From NCBI RefSeq assembly GCF_018143015.1, contig NC_054751.1, positions 32,254,347-32,318,346 on the forward strand: a stretch of DNA of 64,000 bases, given 5' to 3'. Origin of the DNA: Lytechinus variegatus (Eukaryota > Echinodermata > Echinoidea > Temnopleuroida > Toxopneustidae). Each line of letters opens with the position of its first letter. The first letter of the stretch is position 1. This document shows, piece after piece, positions 1 to 13,100 of the stretch. The notes beneath the pieces are model-generated. The model was not told the origin of the DNA. It saw only the letters and a program-made list of their open reading frames with translations, and did not search any database. Position numbers and translations under genes: made by a program.

Positions 1-3000
1 AATTACGTAGTAAAATTCACATTTTTTTATGCTGCACAGACACCATATTTTTTTGCCAATGTTCCCTTTGTAATTGCAAAGTATGGAAGACACCATAGGA
101 TTCAGGTATTCAGTCTCAAAGACTGACCACAGTGTGATTGTGTTATCTTTAAGATAATTAATGTTTAGTGGTGCTGTAAGATAATGATATGATTTCTACA
201 GATACTTGATTCAAAGTTGCCAGAGTACAAGAATAGCGTTAGACCTTTGACAGAAGTGCTATGTGGTAAAGAAATGTCTTGACTTAATAGACGGCTTACT
301 CCTAGTTGTAAAATCACTTTCTTCTTAGCTTTGTGTGACAGATAGATTAAGAGGTTACGGGCTTGTACAATGATAACTGGAAATATTAACCACCTAGTAA
401 AAGCTGTTTTGTTAATTGAGGCTATGCATTTATAATTTTAAAGAAAAAAAAAGAATAAGATGATGTGCAATCGATTATTGGGTACTGTTTTATGATTGAC
501 AATAACCGGGTGATTGGGCTATTCTGTACATGTATGTAATGTTTGCAAGTAAAATTATAGATAAGCACAGTTATTTTTTGTTGTGTTGTTATTTTGTTGT
601 TTTTAAGAGAGTGGCTTTAATGGTTCTATTCTCTGGGAGGGCTTATCTGTATATTCTCTCTTTAAAAATAGGGGGAATCCAGACTGTATCATGATTTGCA
701 AAATGTACTTTTTGAAAATCTCTGTCGAACATATTTGAATGAACACGGTTTGCTTTGTATTTGTTGCAGTTATGCTGGCAGTAATGCCTTTTGATTGTGT
801 AGAACCAATATCCAAATAGAAAATGTTTCTTTCCCTTGTCATGAGAATAGTTTTGTGAAGGGGAATATTTCATTTTCTATCTAAAGAGGGTTTCTTTGTA
901 AGTTATCTTTTTTCTAGTCTCTCGGTTCATTTCTAACACTTTGCTTTGGAGTTTAGTTTTCTGTAACTACATTGATGAAGGCTTGTAAAACCAGGGATGG
1001 TAATGTAAGGGTTGATAGGCAACTTTTCATGTGTCAAGCGATGACTTTGAAAGACTGAAAAAAGGAGGGAAAAATGAAAATAGAACAATTATGGAAAAGA
1101 AATTGTCTGGTAATATTTCTATTTTTCATTAAAAATATTAATAAATTTCACCTTGTGTCTGCGGTGCCCCCTCCCATAATTCCTTTGCACCACCCCTACT
1201 CACCATAATATTAGTGTCAAATCATGGTGCAAATATCCAACTAATTGAAATGCCTGAATTTTAATAGATATTTTTTCATTGATCCATAACTTTTTGCTGC
1301 AAGGACGCAGGGAGATGTCTTCAACTTGTGCAAACAAATCATACCATGTGAGTTGTCACAAAGTTTTGCATCCAATTTGATCAAGCCTTTATCGAAGTCC
1401 CATAATTTATTCTCCTTCCTCTCCTTATTTCCCTCACTCATCCTTCTTATGTTTTTTCTGTCTTTCTCTCTTCTTTCCCCCTCTCTCTTCCTTCCCCCTC
1501 TCTCTCCATCTATCTATGTTTTTCTGTCTTGATCTCTTACTGGGCTTTCTCCCTCTTCCTTTCTTTCTATCTCTCGCTTTCTCTTTTTATTTCTTTTAAC
1601 TTTTTTCCTTTGTCTTTCTCTCCCTCTATTTCTTGCTTCCCTATCTATTTGTTACCTTCATCTCCTCCTTATGCTAATTCAGCTCTTTCCTTTTCTATAA
1701 CCCTCACCAGATACAGGTGATAAAAACCACAGTCATACAATCAAATTGAGTAATTGAAATTACTGAGATTCCCATAGATTTTCACATTTATTATTTGATT
1801 AAAAATTGAAATAATTGTAAGAGTTGCTGGTTTTTCTTGCCAGCTCTCCTACCAAATAGTTAAGTGGTACTGATTTTCTAGTTGTGCAAATTTTGAATGG
1901 AAAATTGAAGAATCTTTTGTGATGTAACATAATTATCTTTTGGTTTTTATTATATCCTAGACAATGTACTATAAGATTGAATGTGATTTTTCTTCTACCA
2001 TGGGTGCTGTATTGAAATATCTAATATTTTTTTCTGTCCATATTACGATCAACTATAAATGTACAATGTAATTTCTGGACTGCTTTGATATATGCTTAAA
2101 TGTAAACTTGCAATTATGTTAGGGAAATTATAAGATATCCCATTTAATAAAGTCTCATGCTAGTGTACCACATGTAGCTAAAAGTCTTGCAATTTCAATT
2201 TTGTCAAAGCAATATTTATTTTTTCCTGGATTTTTTTTTCATTCTTTTTTAAGAAATAAAAATAGTTAAAAATCATGAATTTTGTTAAGTTGATCAATGA
2301 ATTTACAGCCAAAGTTTTAGGTGTATTTGTATAGCTAAACAACTCGGTCTTTTTGGTTTCCCCATGTAAAATATGTGTAATATACAATGTAAGAGATATG
2401 TAGAATTAGAATTGAAATTTACGACTGGATCACATTTTATACAAAGAAAGAAACTTGTTCTTTTGAATATCATTGCTCGGCGTAGTATGTGTGTATTGTA
2501 GAGACAAACAAAATCATTGAAATAAGAGTATCAAATTGTTAACATTTTCAGTACAGTCATGATGGTAATGTATTACAGCTACATTGCTCTGATATCTTTT
2601 TTTTTCAATCAAGAGCATTACCAGTGATAAATGATTTGTATTGCACCTGCACTGAGATTTCCCTTTTGTTTTCAGAGGTGCAATGGTAGAGGAAGGATGT
2701 CAAATCTAGGATCTAGAACAATAGTCTATGCACTCATGTCCTTTGGATAGGAATTAATACTCTAGGTACCTTGCAAATGATGTAAGATCATATCATGGGC
2801 AATGTATTCTACTCAGTCATGTATTAATAATGAGTTTCTTCTATCGGTAGGAATTTATTCCTTGAAATGGAGAGCATGTAAACAGATTCTCCTATTAAAG
2901 CAAGATAATTTGCCAGACTTCCTATTGTACAGCACTTTTGATAAAGTGAGTGTTAGGCACTTTTTCAAGTAAAAGTGTTCAAAGAAGATGAGCTACCAAG

Positions 3001-3172
3001 CAAAATAGGTGATACTGTCGTAGGCAGCCAAGGTGTATTGGATAAATATGGATTGGTTTCAAGCCCAGTTGTATAAGGGATCAGTTAAGTAATTTACAAA
3101 AATCACACTTATTGCCACTGTTAAAAGCAATATGATCGACTGCTCTCATTTGAAATTGACCGTTGAACACAT
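1..3172. other. AT-rich non-coding region, possible 3' UTR of an upstream gene
   Basis: I see no conserved exon here. A pyrimidine-rich low-complexity stretch lies at about 1385-1710 (CTCTCT and CTTTC runs) and creates small spurious reading frames rich in Ser, Leu and Phe. An AATAAA-type signal at about 2145, followed by a T-rich stretch, could be a plus-strand polyadenylation site. The AT-rich, repeat-poor character would suit a long 3' UTR of a plus-strand gene lying before the window, but nothing in the sequence proves this. Confidence 0.3.
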
Positions 3173-3479
3173 GGGCCTGTATTCTGAAGTCGGGTTTAAC
3201 TTAACTCAGGTTTAACGTTGTGGTTTAAGTATGGGAAGCCAACTGTATCAACATTTTTATTAAGTTGTATGTTTCTTATGATTACTGTGCTCTTTCCTGA
3301 TTCATCGATGGTGAAGACAATCTGTTTATACTTACTAGAAAATTATGAATGATTTGAGATCCAAATTAGCTGAAGTATGATATCTCTACAGTTAGTGATT
3401 ATGTAACAATTGGCTGTCCATACTTAAACCACAACTTTAAACCCGAGTTTAAGTTAAACCTGCTTTCAGAATTCGGGCC
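3173..3479. mobile_element. ~307-bp MITE with imperfect terminal inverted repeats
   Basis: The left end (GGGCCTGTATTCTGAAGTCG, followed by a GGTTTAAC-type stretch to about 3235) is matched in inverted orientation by the right end (from about 3417, finishing TTCAGAATTCGGGCC). The arms are about 60 bp with a ~180-bp unrelated core and no coding capacity. This is the form of a non-autonomous DNA transposon. The family is not assigned. Confidence 0.75.
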
Positions 3480-6400
3480 ATGGGGTATACCCCTATTTGG
3501 AATAAGAGAGCAGAGTGTCATCTTATAAAGCTGGCCATGAAGAAAGCATGACTTTATGAATGATTGGAACATGTTCTTGTGTAAAATGAGATACAAAGAA
3601 CAGAAACCCTGATGTTTTAAAAAAAATGGGATTGAATTTTATATCTCTATTCATATTTCAGCATCCTCTGACTTTAAGTAAAATAATTTAGATTTGAGGA
3701 TCTGATTTACAACTGTATACCCATCAGGTTCGCTTTATAAAATGGCACTCATGGTTATAGAAATTCATTGTAAATTATTACAATCACCAACACATCATTG
3801 ACTAGGGGCAATATCGAGTGATTGATCATTTTATTTTTGTCTGAACAAGTATACAAAGTTTAACTACCACACCCTTCCTCACCACCCCCCTCCCCCCATA
3901 TTTGTTCAGAACATTTAACACAAGTTTTATATCTCTGGTGGACACCTTCACTATCTCCCAATGACAGATCAAAGCAAATAAGCACAAAATGTTGGATTCA
4001 CACTTAAATTTGTTCAGCCTTCCGTACAAAAATTCTCATCTCTCAATATTTTTTTTATTGCCATTACCCATAAATTTTGTTTACTTCATCCCCCAAATAG
4101 CTGTATGTGACGTAAATTATATGTGCCATTTAAAAATAAGATGAAAAAAGAAAGGAAACAAGAAAAAATATATATATTGCATTCAATGACTCTGCTTTGA
4201 ACATTGATAAGACAATCAGAAAAATTCTAGAGGCTATTGGTAAGTTTTGAAATACTATTACCTACCATTTGAGTTGGTAATTTGATAACCTACTCTATGG
4301 AATAAAACTTAATTCTCTGAAGAATCTTAAGATCTCACAGATAAAAATTGAAAAATAATAAACAATATGTATGCAAGGTTTGTGAGGTTGGTTTTCTAGA
4401 TTTTTTAAAAATCCAATCAATACTTAATTTTGACTGAATTAATGATTGTTCTGTCACGTACAGCTAATCTGCAAAATGTTTCCACCACTCAAACTGAAAA
4501 ATGTAGCTGCATTGTGTAATTTTGATTTTTGATTGTGACTGCTATTACACTAGATTGAAGTATCCTGGCATGATTATCTCATTGTTTCTCTAAATATAAT
4601 ATCTTTTTATTCGGATGAAATTTGAAATTTCAGGTAGTATGTTACTGACTGCAAAAAAGAGAGAAAAAACACTTGTGATATATGTACCCAGTGATGTTCT
4701 TTGTTATTATTTAAATGCTTTTGTAATAAATATAAAGATGGTACTATATTATGATATACAGAATAAAGAAATGATAAAAAAATGAAAATGCAAAGTGTGT
4801 GTATATATATAAATAAATATATATATACCTGATGGGTGAAATGGGCCTTTTTCAGTTAATAGTCGGGCACTTTTAGAAGATGAAATGACGGGACATGGAA
4901 TTGATCCATGGACTCATTAAATGTGAATTGGTTTAGCCTATACATATTGTAATTATCTGTGAAACATAGGGAGAATATGTTGTATATGAGATACATCTGA
5001 ATCTACCTGTTCAGGTTAAGGTGGATACAGAAGAAAAAAAAGGAGAGGAACTATGTTACATAAGCCTTGAAAGAGGAAGAAAAAAAAGAAGAAAATAATA
5101 AAATCAACTGTGCATCTTTACATACATGTTGTGTTAATAGTCATCCTTTATCGGGAATGTGTGTATATTGTAGTGTTAAGGGTTGTGATTGTGACTCATT
5201 AATTGTGGGTTATGGGTTCAAATCCTATCTCGTGCAATAATTGACTTCATTTTTTTGTATTTATGTTTTTATTAAGAATCAGATCAAATTACAATATTCA
5301 CAGTTATTCAATGAGATTGAAAAAATAAAAAATAATCACATTTACAAGGAAAAAAAAAGAAGAGGGCAGAAAATAAGATTAGAACAAATAATCTGTTATA
5401 AGCAGTTTGTATAAGATTTTATTTACCATTTATATGAAATTTCTAACTTTAGTTCCATTTTTGTTTTTCTTAAACATCTCTCACATTTTTTCCTTTGACT
5501 TATACATTGAATGATATTCTTTTTTTATACACTGTATAGTCTACAGGCACAGACCCTGGGGTTTTTTGCAATTTGAATAGTGTTTGATGCAGAGTCTGAA
5601 GTAGTGAGACTAGTTTCACTATGTACTGTGGCTGGCTGACAGAGAGTTTGGCATCTAGTCTTTACTCTAGACATGATATACTTGGTTAAAGTGTCAAATA
5701 TGAGTCTGGGCTTGCAGACGACACTCTATCTTCATCATCTCTCCCTCTCTCTCCCTTGTTCAACTCTCCCTCTCTATCCTTGGTCAACTCTCCCTCTCTA
5801 TCCTTGGTCGATTTCTCTCTCTCTTACTCTTTTTCCGTTCTCTTGCCCCCTCTCTCTCCATCCTTCACTTGATATTCATTTCTTTACTGGGAGGATGCCC
5901 TTCAATTCCCCCCCCCCCCCCGCCCTAGGGGGAGGGGCATATTCTACAAGTAAGCTTCATTCATGAAAACAATTTCCCCTAACATTGTATTACGATACAA
6001 ATAAGAAAACTCCCTCCAAAATTGTGCATTCATAAAGCCGTTGAACAGGCCCTGTTGCATAAAAGTACTTTGCCATCCAATTGTAACTTGTCTGAAATCA
6101 TTGATTTTGATTGGTTGGTGATCAGTGTTACCATGGTAGTTACCATTAGATTGCAAAGGTACCATTATACTAGTTACTTGTATACAATGGGGCCCTCCGA
6201 TGTTAACTAAAGTTGGTAGGGAATTCCTGTACCCCCTTGTCAAACTATCTCTATAATGTCCACATACTTCATATGTTTCACTCATTGAAATAATTCATAT
6301 ACTGAGTTCATCAATTGAAAATAATTCATTGTCATTTAATGTTTCTTTACATGTACACCACAACATTTTATAAATATACTCTTTGATACACTATTTATAA

Positions 6401-7046
6401 CAATATCCCCAAGATACCATGGAAGAATGGTGTCTCTGTGAGTCCTGACATAACGGATTCCATTCCCAAATTTACTGCATGTATATAGGGAACAACTGGG
6501 AGTGTTTCACGAAAAGTAAAATGTGACTTAACCCTCCCCCCCCCCCCAGTTTTGTGCATTGTACAATAAATCTCATAGTACACAGTGGAAATGTACTACT
6601 TTGCAAGTACAGTATCATTGAATATATTGTGTATATATGTGTATTCTAAAGCAATGAATAAAAGCCGCACTTAACCCTAATAAAAGATAATCATGGGACA
6701 TTCCTCTGCTCTCAATATCAGAGTGAAATACATAAAATTCAAACTAAAACCTTTACCTAAACCTGAAACCCAAATGCAGCCTCATACCAAATATAAGCTA
6801 ATCATGAAGCTGTTTAATAACGATTTAAGAGCGAATGAAATTCACACTTTAATTTCCAATGATGAGTGGTATATACCCAATTACCACATTGACGATATAG
6901 TGCTAATTAATTTCAATGTGATTACACATTAAATATCATGCATCTAGCATTACAATAAATCTTCCTTCAATCTTTGGTAACGTTCCCCCTCCCTAAACAC
7001 ATACAGGCAATTCATTCCACTTAATACTATCTTTTTGTGATTTATA
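3480..7046. other. Non-coding region with simple repeats
   Basis: No credible gene. Contents: a TA-rich run near 4800-4827; AATAAA-like signals near 4727 and 4762; a degenerate tRNA-like T-arm (GGGTTCAAATCC) near 5213-5225; a pyrimidine-rich stretch at 5735-5870 containing two and a half copies of a 24-bp unit (5761-5810); and C-runs at about 5909-5922 and 6535-6547. A 113-codon minus-strand frame at 5944-6285 has no recognisable domain and overlaps repeat-like sequence, so I do not call it a gene. Confidence 0.4.
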
Positions 7047-7676
7047 GTTCATTACCCTTGCCGTATAGAAAAGATCACATTGACTAATAATGTTCATTAC
7101 CCTTGCCGTATAGAAAAGATCACATTGACTAATAATGTTCATTACCCTTGCTGTATAGAAAAGATCACATTGACTAATAATGTTCATTACCCTTGCTGTA
7201 TAGAAAAGATCACATTGACTAATAATGTTCATTACCCTTGCTGTATAGAAAAGATCACATTGACTAATAATGTTCATTACCCTTGCCGTATAGAAAAGAT
7301 CACATTGACTAATAATGTTCATTACCCTTGCTGTATAGAAAAGATCACATTGACTAATAATGTTCATTACCCTTGCCGTATAGAAAAGATCACATTGACT
7401 AATAATGTTCATTACCCTTGCCGTATAGAAAAGATCACATTGACTAATAATGTTCATTACCCTTGCCGTATAGAAAAGATCACATTGACTAATAATGTTC
7501 ATTACCCTTGCCGTATAGAAAAGATCACATTGACTAATAATGTTCATTACCCTTGCCGTATAGAAAAGATCACATTGACTAATAATGTTCATTACCCTTG
7601 CCGTATAGAAAAGATCACATTGACTAATAATGTTCATTACCCTTGCCGTATAGAAAAGATCACATTGACTAATAAT
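7047..7676. repeat. Minisatellite, 14 units of 45 bp
   Basis: A 45-bp unit beginning GTTCATTACCCTTGC is repeated exactly 14 times (630 bp). The only variation visible is one C/T site: units 3, 4, 5 and 7 carry GCTGTA, the others GCCGTA. Because 45 is a multiple of three and the unit has no stop in at least one frame on each strand, long reading frames appear on both strands (about 233 and 274 codons). These are best seen as by-products of the repeat. Confidence 0.97.
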
Positions 7677-8170
7677 ATGAATACTATGCACGGCTTTAGA
7701 ACAACATACAGAGACGACTACCAGGCAATGAACATTTCCAAAATGATACTTGTACCCAACTTTTTTGTTTACATCTTCTAAAGATATATATTTCAGGAAA
7801 AATAGATGAATAAGCACAATAAAAAGGAGTTTTTAAAAGTGTTCAATGCAAGCTTCAGAAAAATCATGGTGTTCATAACACAATGACTATAAATATCACA
7901 TCATGACATGAACATGATATTATCAGCCAGAAAAGAAATACTTAAAAACTATTAATAACGACATCTTCAAAAAATTCTTTGGGTATGTTACGTACATGTA
8001 TAGCATAGATATGAGGTTTAATACCAGTTGCAAATTACACAAAACACATCCAATACTTTGGACGTTACATGTAACTGTATCATTTTTTGTCTGAAAATCA
8101 CTATACATTACACAATACAAATCACCAAGGTGGAACTTGATAGTGAATACAACATAATTTATAGGTCTCA
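7677..8170. other. Non-coding spacer
   Basis: AT-rich sequence between the minisatellite and the SINE. No conserved reading frame, RNA gene or clear repeat was recognised. Confidence 0.4.
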
Positions 8171-8450
8171 TAATTGTAAATAATAATATTACTAATAATA
8201 TGCAACATTTATGTAGCGCTTAAACAATGTTTCCACATGCTGCATACTATTAACCCAGCTTTAGCCAGCTACTCTGATCGAGCATTCAAGGAATTGCTTA
8301 CTACAGAATGGTGCCTATTTACTACACCTGGGTGAAGAGTGGCAAAGAGAAGCGCCTTGTCACAGGGCGCTAGTGCTGAGGTGGTATTCGAACCCTGGAC
8401 CTTGCGGTTCAATGTCAGGAGACTTATCCACTGAGCCACAACACCTCTGT
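8171..8450 (-). mobile_element. tRNA-headed SINE
   Basis: On the minus strand a tRNA-like head runs from about 8447 to 8375. It has an A-box-like GTGGCTCAGTGGATAAG and a B-box-like GGTTCGAATACC. A body follows, containing GCGCCCTGTGACAAGGCGC, and an AT-rich end with an ATTTATGTAGCGCTT-like segment and AAT triplets near 8171-8230. Head-body-AT tail is the normal SINE plan. The cloverleaf is not good enough for a functional tRNA. Confidence 0.75.
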
Positions 8451-8779
8451 AAAATTAAATCTGCCAGGTATTGGGTGGGGAAGTATACCCTAAGAAATTG
8501 GTTTAATTTAACAAATTATAAACTATTAAATTTGATACTCGAGGTTTGCTGCACTGCACCTCAATGTTCAGAAATGGTGATGCCAAAGATCATTGCAAGG
8601 TCCTACAAGACAACATCAAAGATACACTGTATAAATGGGCAGAGCAGTAATTTGGCCTGAGAGATATAGATATTCCTTGCTGAAAATTCTTTATAGCACG
8701 GTGGCAGGCTATTGCGACATAAATTTTCTATTGTGGATATCTTGATGCACAAACGAATGAATTACTCTGTAAAGCTCAG

Positions 8780-8965
8780 TCAATTCCTGTCTGTCATACA
8801 GTCTACACCAGGTGGTCCTACATCAACTCCAGGAGGACGAAGACCAGGAAAACCAATAGGACCCGTATAACTTGCAATCATGGTAACAACAGAACCATGA
8901 ACAGTGACTTTAATTTTAAAATATCCTGGACAAATATTTTTCTGAGGTACAATTTTATCACCAGG
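8780..8965 (-). other. Short collagen-like open frame, function unknown
   Basis: A 61-codon open frame without its own ATG ends in TGA at 8782-8780. Residues about 35-54 read GPIGFPGLRPPGVDVGPPGV, an interrupted Gly-X-Y-like run, preceded by a Cys-Pro-Gly segment and a hydrophobic beta-like stretch (VTVHGSVVTMIASY). A weak acceptor (CCTCAG) lies about 24 nt into the frame. It could be the last exon of an unrecognised minus-strand gene, a decayed exon, or chance. It lies downstream of the ACADSB stop, possibly within its 3' flank. Confidence 0.25.
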
Positions 8966-9481
8966 TTAACACATGTTCCCTTTCTTGTTCATCAAATGCT
9001 TTGATGTATTGTTGAATATATACATAAAGAAAAGATATGTTACACTTCTTTACATCACTATAGTGAGTGTGTGTCCCATCACTTCAATTAAACTCTTTGA
9101 AATGAAATGTAGCTATACAATGCTTGTGATTGTCTTGTATTACAGGTTTCCATAACTATACTTTTCTACCAGCATGATTCAATTATTTTCAAAACCACAA
9201 TATTTCACTTTTATTTAGCATATATTACTCTGGAACAATGTCTCTTAATACTATACAGATATTTATTACCATGCCTGTGAAACCACAAAACATCTGTTCA
9301 AACAAAGTCTCCAGTCAGTACATGTTGCATAAAAGACACATTTTACCTATAAAAATCTTTTTGGATATTGGGGAGGTTACAATGAAAGCAACAGTCATTG
9401 CCAGGAAATAGCACAATTCACCCCCATACATGTTTGGGACAATTCATCAAATTTCACATAAATACATGTATATATAAAGAA

Positions 9482-9487
9482 TTTATT
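9482..9487 (-). terminator. Candidate ACADSB polyadenylation signal
   Basis: AATAAA on the minus strand about 600 nt beyond the ACADSB stop. It is the first canonical signal I found downstream. If used, the 3' UTR would include the MITE at 9496-9932. This is motif evidence only. Confidence 0.3.
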
Positions 9488-9495
9488 GCAGGCAT

Positions 9496-9932
9496 TTAAA
9501 GGCGACCGCACACCTTACGATTGGTCTGCGACCCGATTTCATAATAAAATGTTGTAGAATTTGATGCTAATATTGAGACTTTGAATCTCTTACGAAATCA
9601 TCGTACGAATACTTATGTTCAAATCTGTGACTATCAATTAATTAATATACTAATTAACTATGCTATCATCCTTCTTCAAATAAAAGCAAATTTAATATCT
9701 AGTCGTAATGACGTCATAGCAGTCGTATGATTGGCTACGATTTGCAACTAATTTGGCATTTACTCCAAAATAAAAGTTTGCAATCTTTTGAAATTGTTAT
9801 ATTAGTATTCTTTCAATTAATTTTAACCTCGAATAAAATGAGATGTTCCATTCACATTTTCAGAAAATGAGCAAAAAGCGATTTGTTCACAAATCGGATC
9901 ACAAGCAGTCGTAAGGTGTGCGGTGGCCTTAA
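9496..9932. mobile_element. ~437-bp MITE flanked by TTAA
   Basis: The ends read TTAAAGGCGACCGCACACC and, inverted, GGTGTGCGGTGGCCTTAA, with further inverted similarity inside (CTTACGA against TCGTAAG). TTAA is present at both borders. No open reading frame. TTAA target duplications are typical of piggyBac and Kolobok transposons; which applies is not shown. Confidence 0.8.
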
Positions 9933-10087
9933 GACTTTCCTTGGATACATTCAACTCTGTCACAGTTTGATTTTCTGACATGAAGAAGAGCTATATCACT
10001 GTTATTGTTCTTACTCATATCAGAAAGTGAACATTGTTATAGCACACCTCTGCTGTCCACGTATATGCTCCTTGATTTGTAATCTCC

Positions 10088-10167
10088 TCATTGTCTCAAA
10101 TATTCCTCCTTGATCTGCTTAGCTATTGTAGACAGCTGAATATTGTTGGTACCTTCATAAATTGCAC
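10088..10167 (-). CDS. ACADSB: ACADSB coding exon 9 (last)
   Basis: Residues 397-422 and the TGA stop at 10090-10088. It reads [18 protein letters not shown] then IKEEYLRQ, and holds the catalytic Glu of the YEG motif. Acceptor TTTCCCCTAG. The exon is too short to appear as a long frame but fits in sequence and phase. Confidence 0.95.
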
Positions 10168-13100
10168 CTAGGGGAAAGAGAGCGAGAAAAGGAGAAATTA
10201 AATTAATTTGATTTTATTTACTTTTATTAATTAATTGATGGACTAGCTGCAACATAAATACAAAATAAAAAGGTTTAACTTTAAAACTGATTGATTTCTA
10301 GACAGGTCACTGCACATAATCAGATCATTTGTAATATCAGCGCTAACTTGAAAGGGGTAGGATTTTGACAAAAACCTTTGAAATATGGATAATTCATTGA
10401 ATTTTCAGTGAGTTTTATTTCTTTCCACCAGTGAAAGTTAAATATTCACATCTCAATTATCATCAACAATCTATTTCAAAGTGAAATGTTTTGTTACAAT
10501 TGGGACATACTACGCTTTAATGCGCTCAGCTTTCACAAACAACCCCCAGTTTCTCTTGATTATAAGATCATTGACTGCACCCACCTATTTTACAATCCCT
10601 GTAGAACTTCTCAACAGGATAGTCTTTGGTGAAACCGACTCCTCCCATCCACTCTACACACTTTGCTGTTGTAAGGGCGGCGACATCGGCCGACAGGAGC
10701 TTACACATGGCTGCTTCCTTGATGAACGGCTGGCCAGCCTCCCTGAGACGGATGGCGTTATAGACCATGGTCCGAGCTGCTTCTATCTGTGTGGCTACAT
10801 GGGCTACCTGGTGCTGCATGCTCTGTGGGTGGGATGACAATGGAAACATACTTTAAGAATCTTAACCCTAAGAAGACTGGGGGGCTGCCCCCCCCTCAAC
10901 ATTTTTTGCGATAAATCTGACGCTTGAAATTTTTTTACCGCGTCGCTCACTGACTTTTTACTTTCAAGTCTCGCGCAACTTTTGAGACCAAAATTGTGAC
11001 CCTCGGGTAAGCGGTTCCGCAATTTCGCAACATTTTCTAAGTGCATGCAGACCCAAAATTACTCAAAAACGTGAATTTGTGTACAAATCCAATGCAAATA
11101 TTGTTTTCAGCCAAAAATTCATAAATGTATCATTATTTTTTCCTTTTACTGCTTAAAGTCAATTAATTTTATCTTTTTTATGGTCAAAATAAAGTCCCGA
11201 CAATTCCATTAAAAAAACCCAAATAAAAAACAGAAGTAAAAAAAAAAGAAATACATAAGAACTTTGGCAAACAATAGAATACATAAGAAAATAAATGTTA
11301 TGTTGAAATTTTTTAAAAACAAATTTGATCAGATGCCTATCTAGAGTATGTGAAGCAAAAATTAGCATTTTAGGGGCATTATTTTATTAATTAGAGCAAA
11401 CTTATGATTTTACGCATAAATTAGCAAAATTAATGAGCAATGAGATTTTTCGCAGAATTTCATATTATTGTTTTGTAGATAATGCGATGGGTAACGCGCG
11501 TGCCAAATTTTGTTGTGATCGTGCGATCGACGGCCGAGATCATAAGGGGGGCTGAATCAGCCCCCCCCTCCCAGTCTTCTTAGGCATCGAAATAGCCCAG
11601 TCTATTTAGGGTTAATGCAATGAAACAATTATAATGCAGCTGAAGTATCAGACAGATTATTTGTGGTCCAGCCTTCAATACTGTTTTTATTAAATAGGCT
11701 GTGTGAAAGGCTTATAGAGCCATCAAACACTTTTCGATTTGTCATCTGTGTGGGTATATGTGTGTGGGCGCGTGTGTGGATGTATGAATTGCAACATTTC
11801 AAGATGTGTTTCAAACATGGATATCTTACCTGAAAGTCCCACAGCTTCTGTCCAAACTGTTCTCTCTCCATGATATAAGGCACTGTAGCATCCATACAGC
11901 CTTGAGCTAGCCCAATCATCTACACAAGAACAAAAATCAGAACAGAAAAAATGAAAAACCATCATCATCATTATTATCATCAAATAATCAACATTATAAA
12001 ATAGCCCAGAGGAGGGAGATATGTTGAAGCATTTCCATTTTCAGACACAAAGGTAATGAAAAATTTGGGGTCTGATTATTAGCAAGAAAAATAAAAAGTA
12101 CTATTTATATCCATTTACAGCACTAATATCCATCAATGTGATGAGATAATACCTCAGCTTATCTAGGCTCCTGACTGACACATTAAAACCTGAGCAGATA
12201 CGGGAAAAACAATAAAGTATAACAGTACTTTATTCATTCATAAGTGGTAGAAACTCATTAAAATTTTCTGTTTTTCCATTCCTTCTAATGATGTGATTCA
12301 TGTGAATATAATTTTTTTTTTTTAAATAGATTTCAGGTGAAATGAATTTAACATATATCAAGTTAATGTTATAATTTCCATTGGAGGTATTTAATTTGGA
12401 CTGAAGAGCATAAGTGCTAATGCAAATACAAAACTACATGAAAAGGGGCGGTTAAAAAAAAGGCCCCTTCATTTATCTCCTCTCACAAATCAATTTTCAC
12501 TATGTGCTATCACTTGGGCTGCAATTCATTACACTTTCGTGCAATACTCTAAATTTGTTGGACTAACCAAGAGATTGATTTGTTTACCTGTGCTCCAATG
12601 CCTATCCTTCCCTCATTGAGCAGCTCAATAGAGATCTTATAACCCTTTCCTACTTCACCAAGTACATTACTTGCTGGAACCTGGGAGTCAAAGAGAGATA
12701 ATAATAATAATTACTTCTTATTAAGAACTTTTCAGAAGTTACAAAGCAGGGGCCCCGAAAGTTTTGAAGGGGGGGGCTGACCATGCTAAAAATCAAAATC
12801 ATATGGTAATTTTTACGTTTTTGTACAGTTTTGGAAAAAAAAGTGGGGGGGGGGGGGGGCTAAATCCAACGTGCAATATAAAGCAAATAATCATCTTTTT
12901 ATTTCATGCTCTATTTTCCAAGCTTTGCTTTGGAAAGACAGCTTTATCCAAATGCCCTCAGAAATGATAAATAAACCCAAAATAAAAAAGACAAATATAT
13001 CATGCTCTTAACATGTGATATGATAGAGATTTATTTCAAACTTTAAGAAATGGCATGAAAGTCATATCAACATTGTCTCTGTTTTTCAACCAACACATAA

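Noticed and set aside
1326-1720. Ser/Leu/Phe-rich membrane-like frames
   Set aside because: Produced by a pyrimidine-rich low-complexity stretch.
5944-6285. 113-codon minus-strand frame as a gene
   Set aside because: No recognisable domain or splice context; part of the region (TTGCATAAAAG, ACCATGGTAGTTACC) looks like a decayed MITE.
7047-7676. CRISPR-like repeat array
   Set aside because: The units are contiguous with no unique spacers, and the genome is animal.
6993-7817. Long repetitive proteins on both strands (274 and 233 codons)
   Set aside because: They come entirely from the 45-bp minisatellite, whose length is a multiple of three. The flanks show no splice or domain support.
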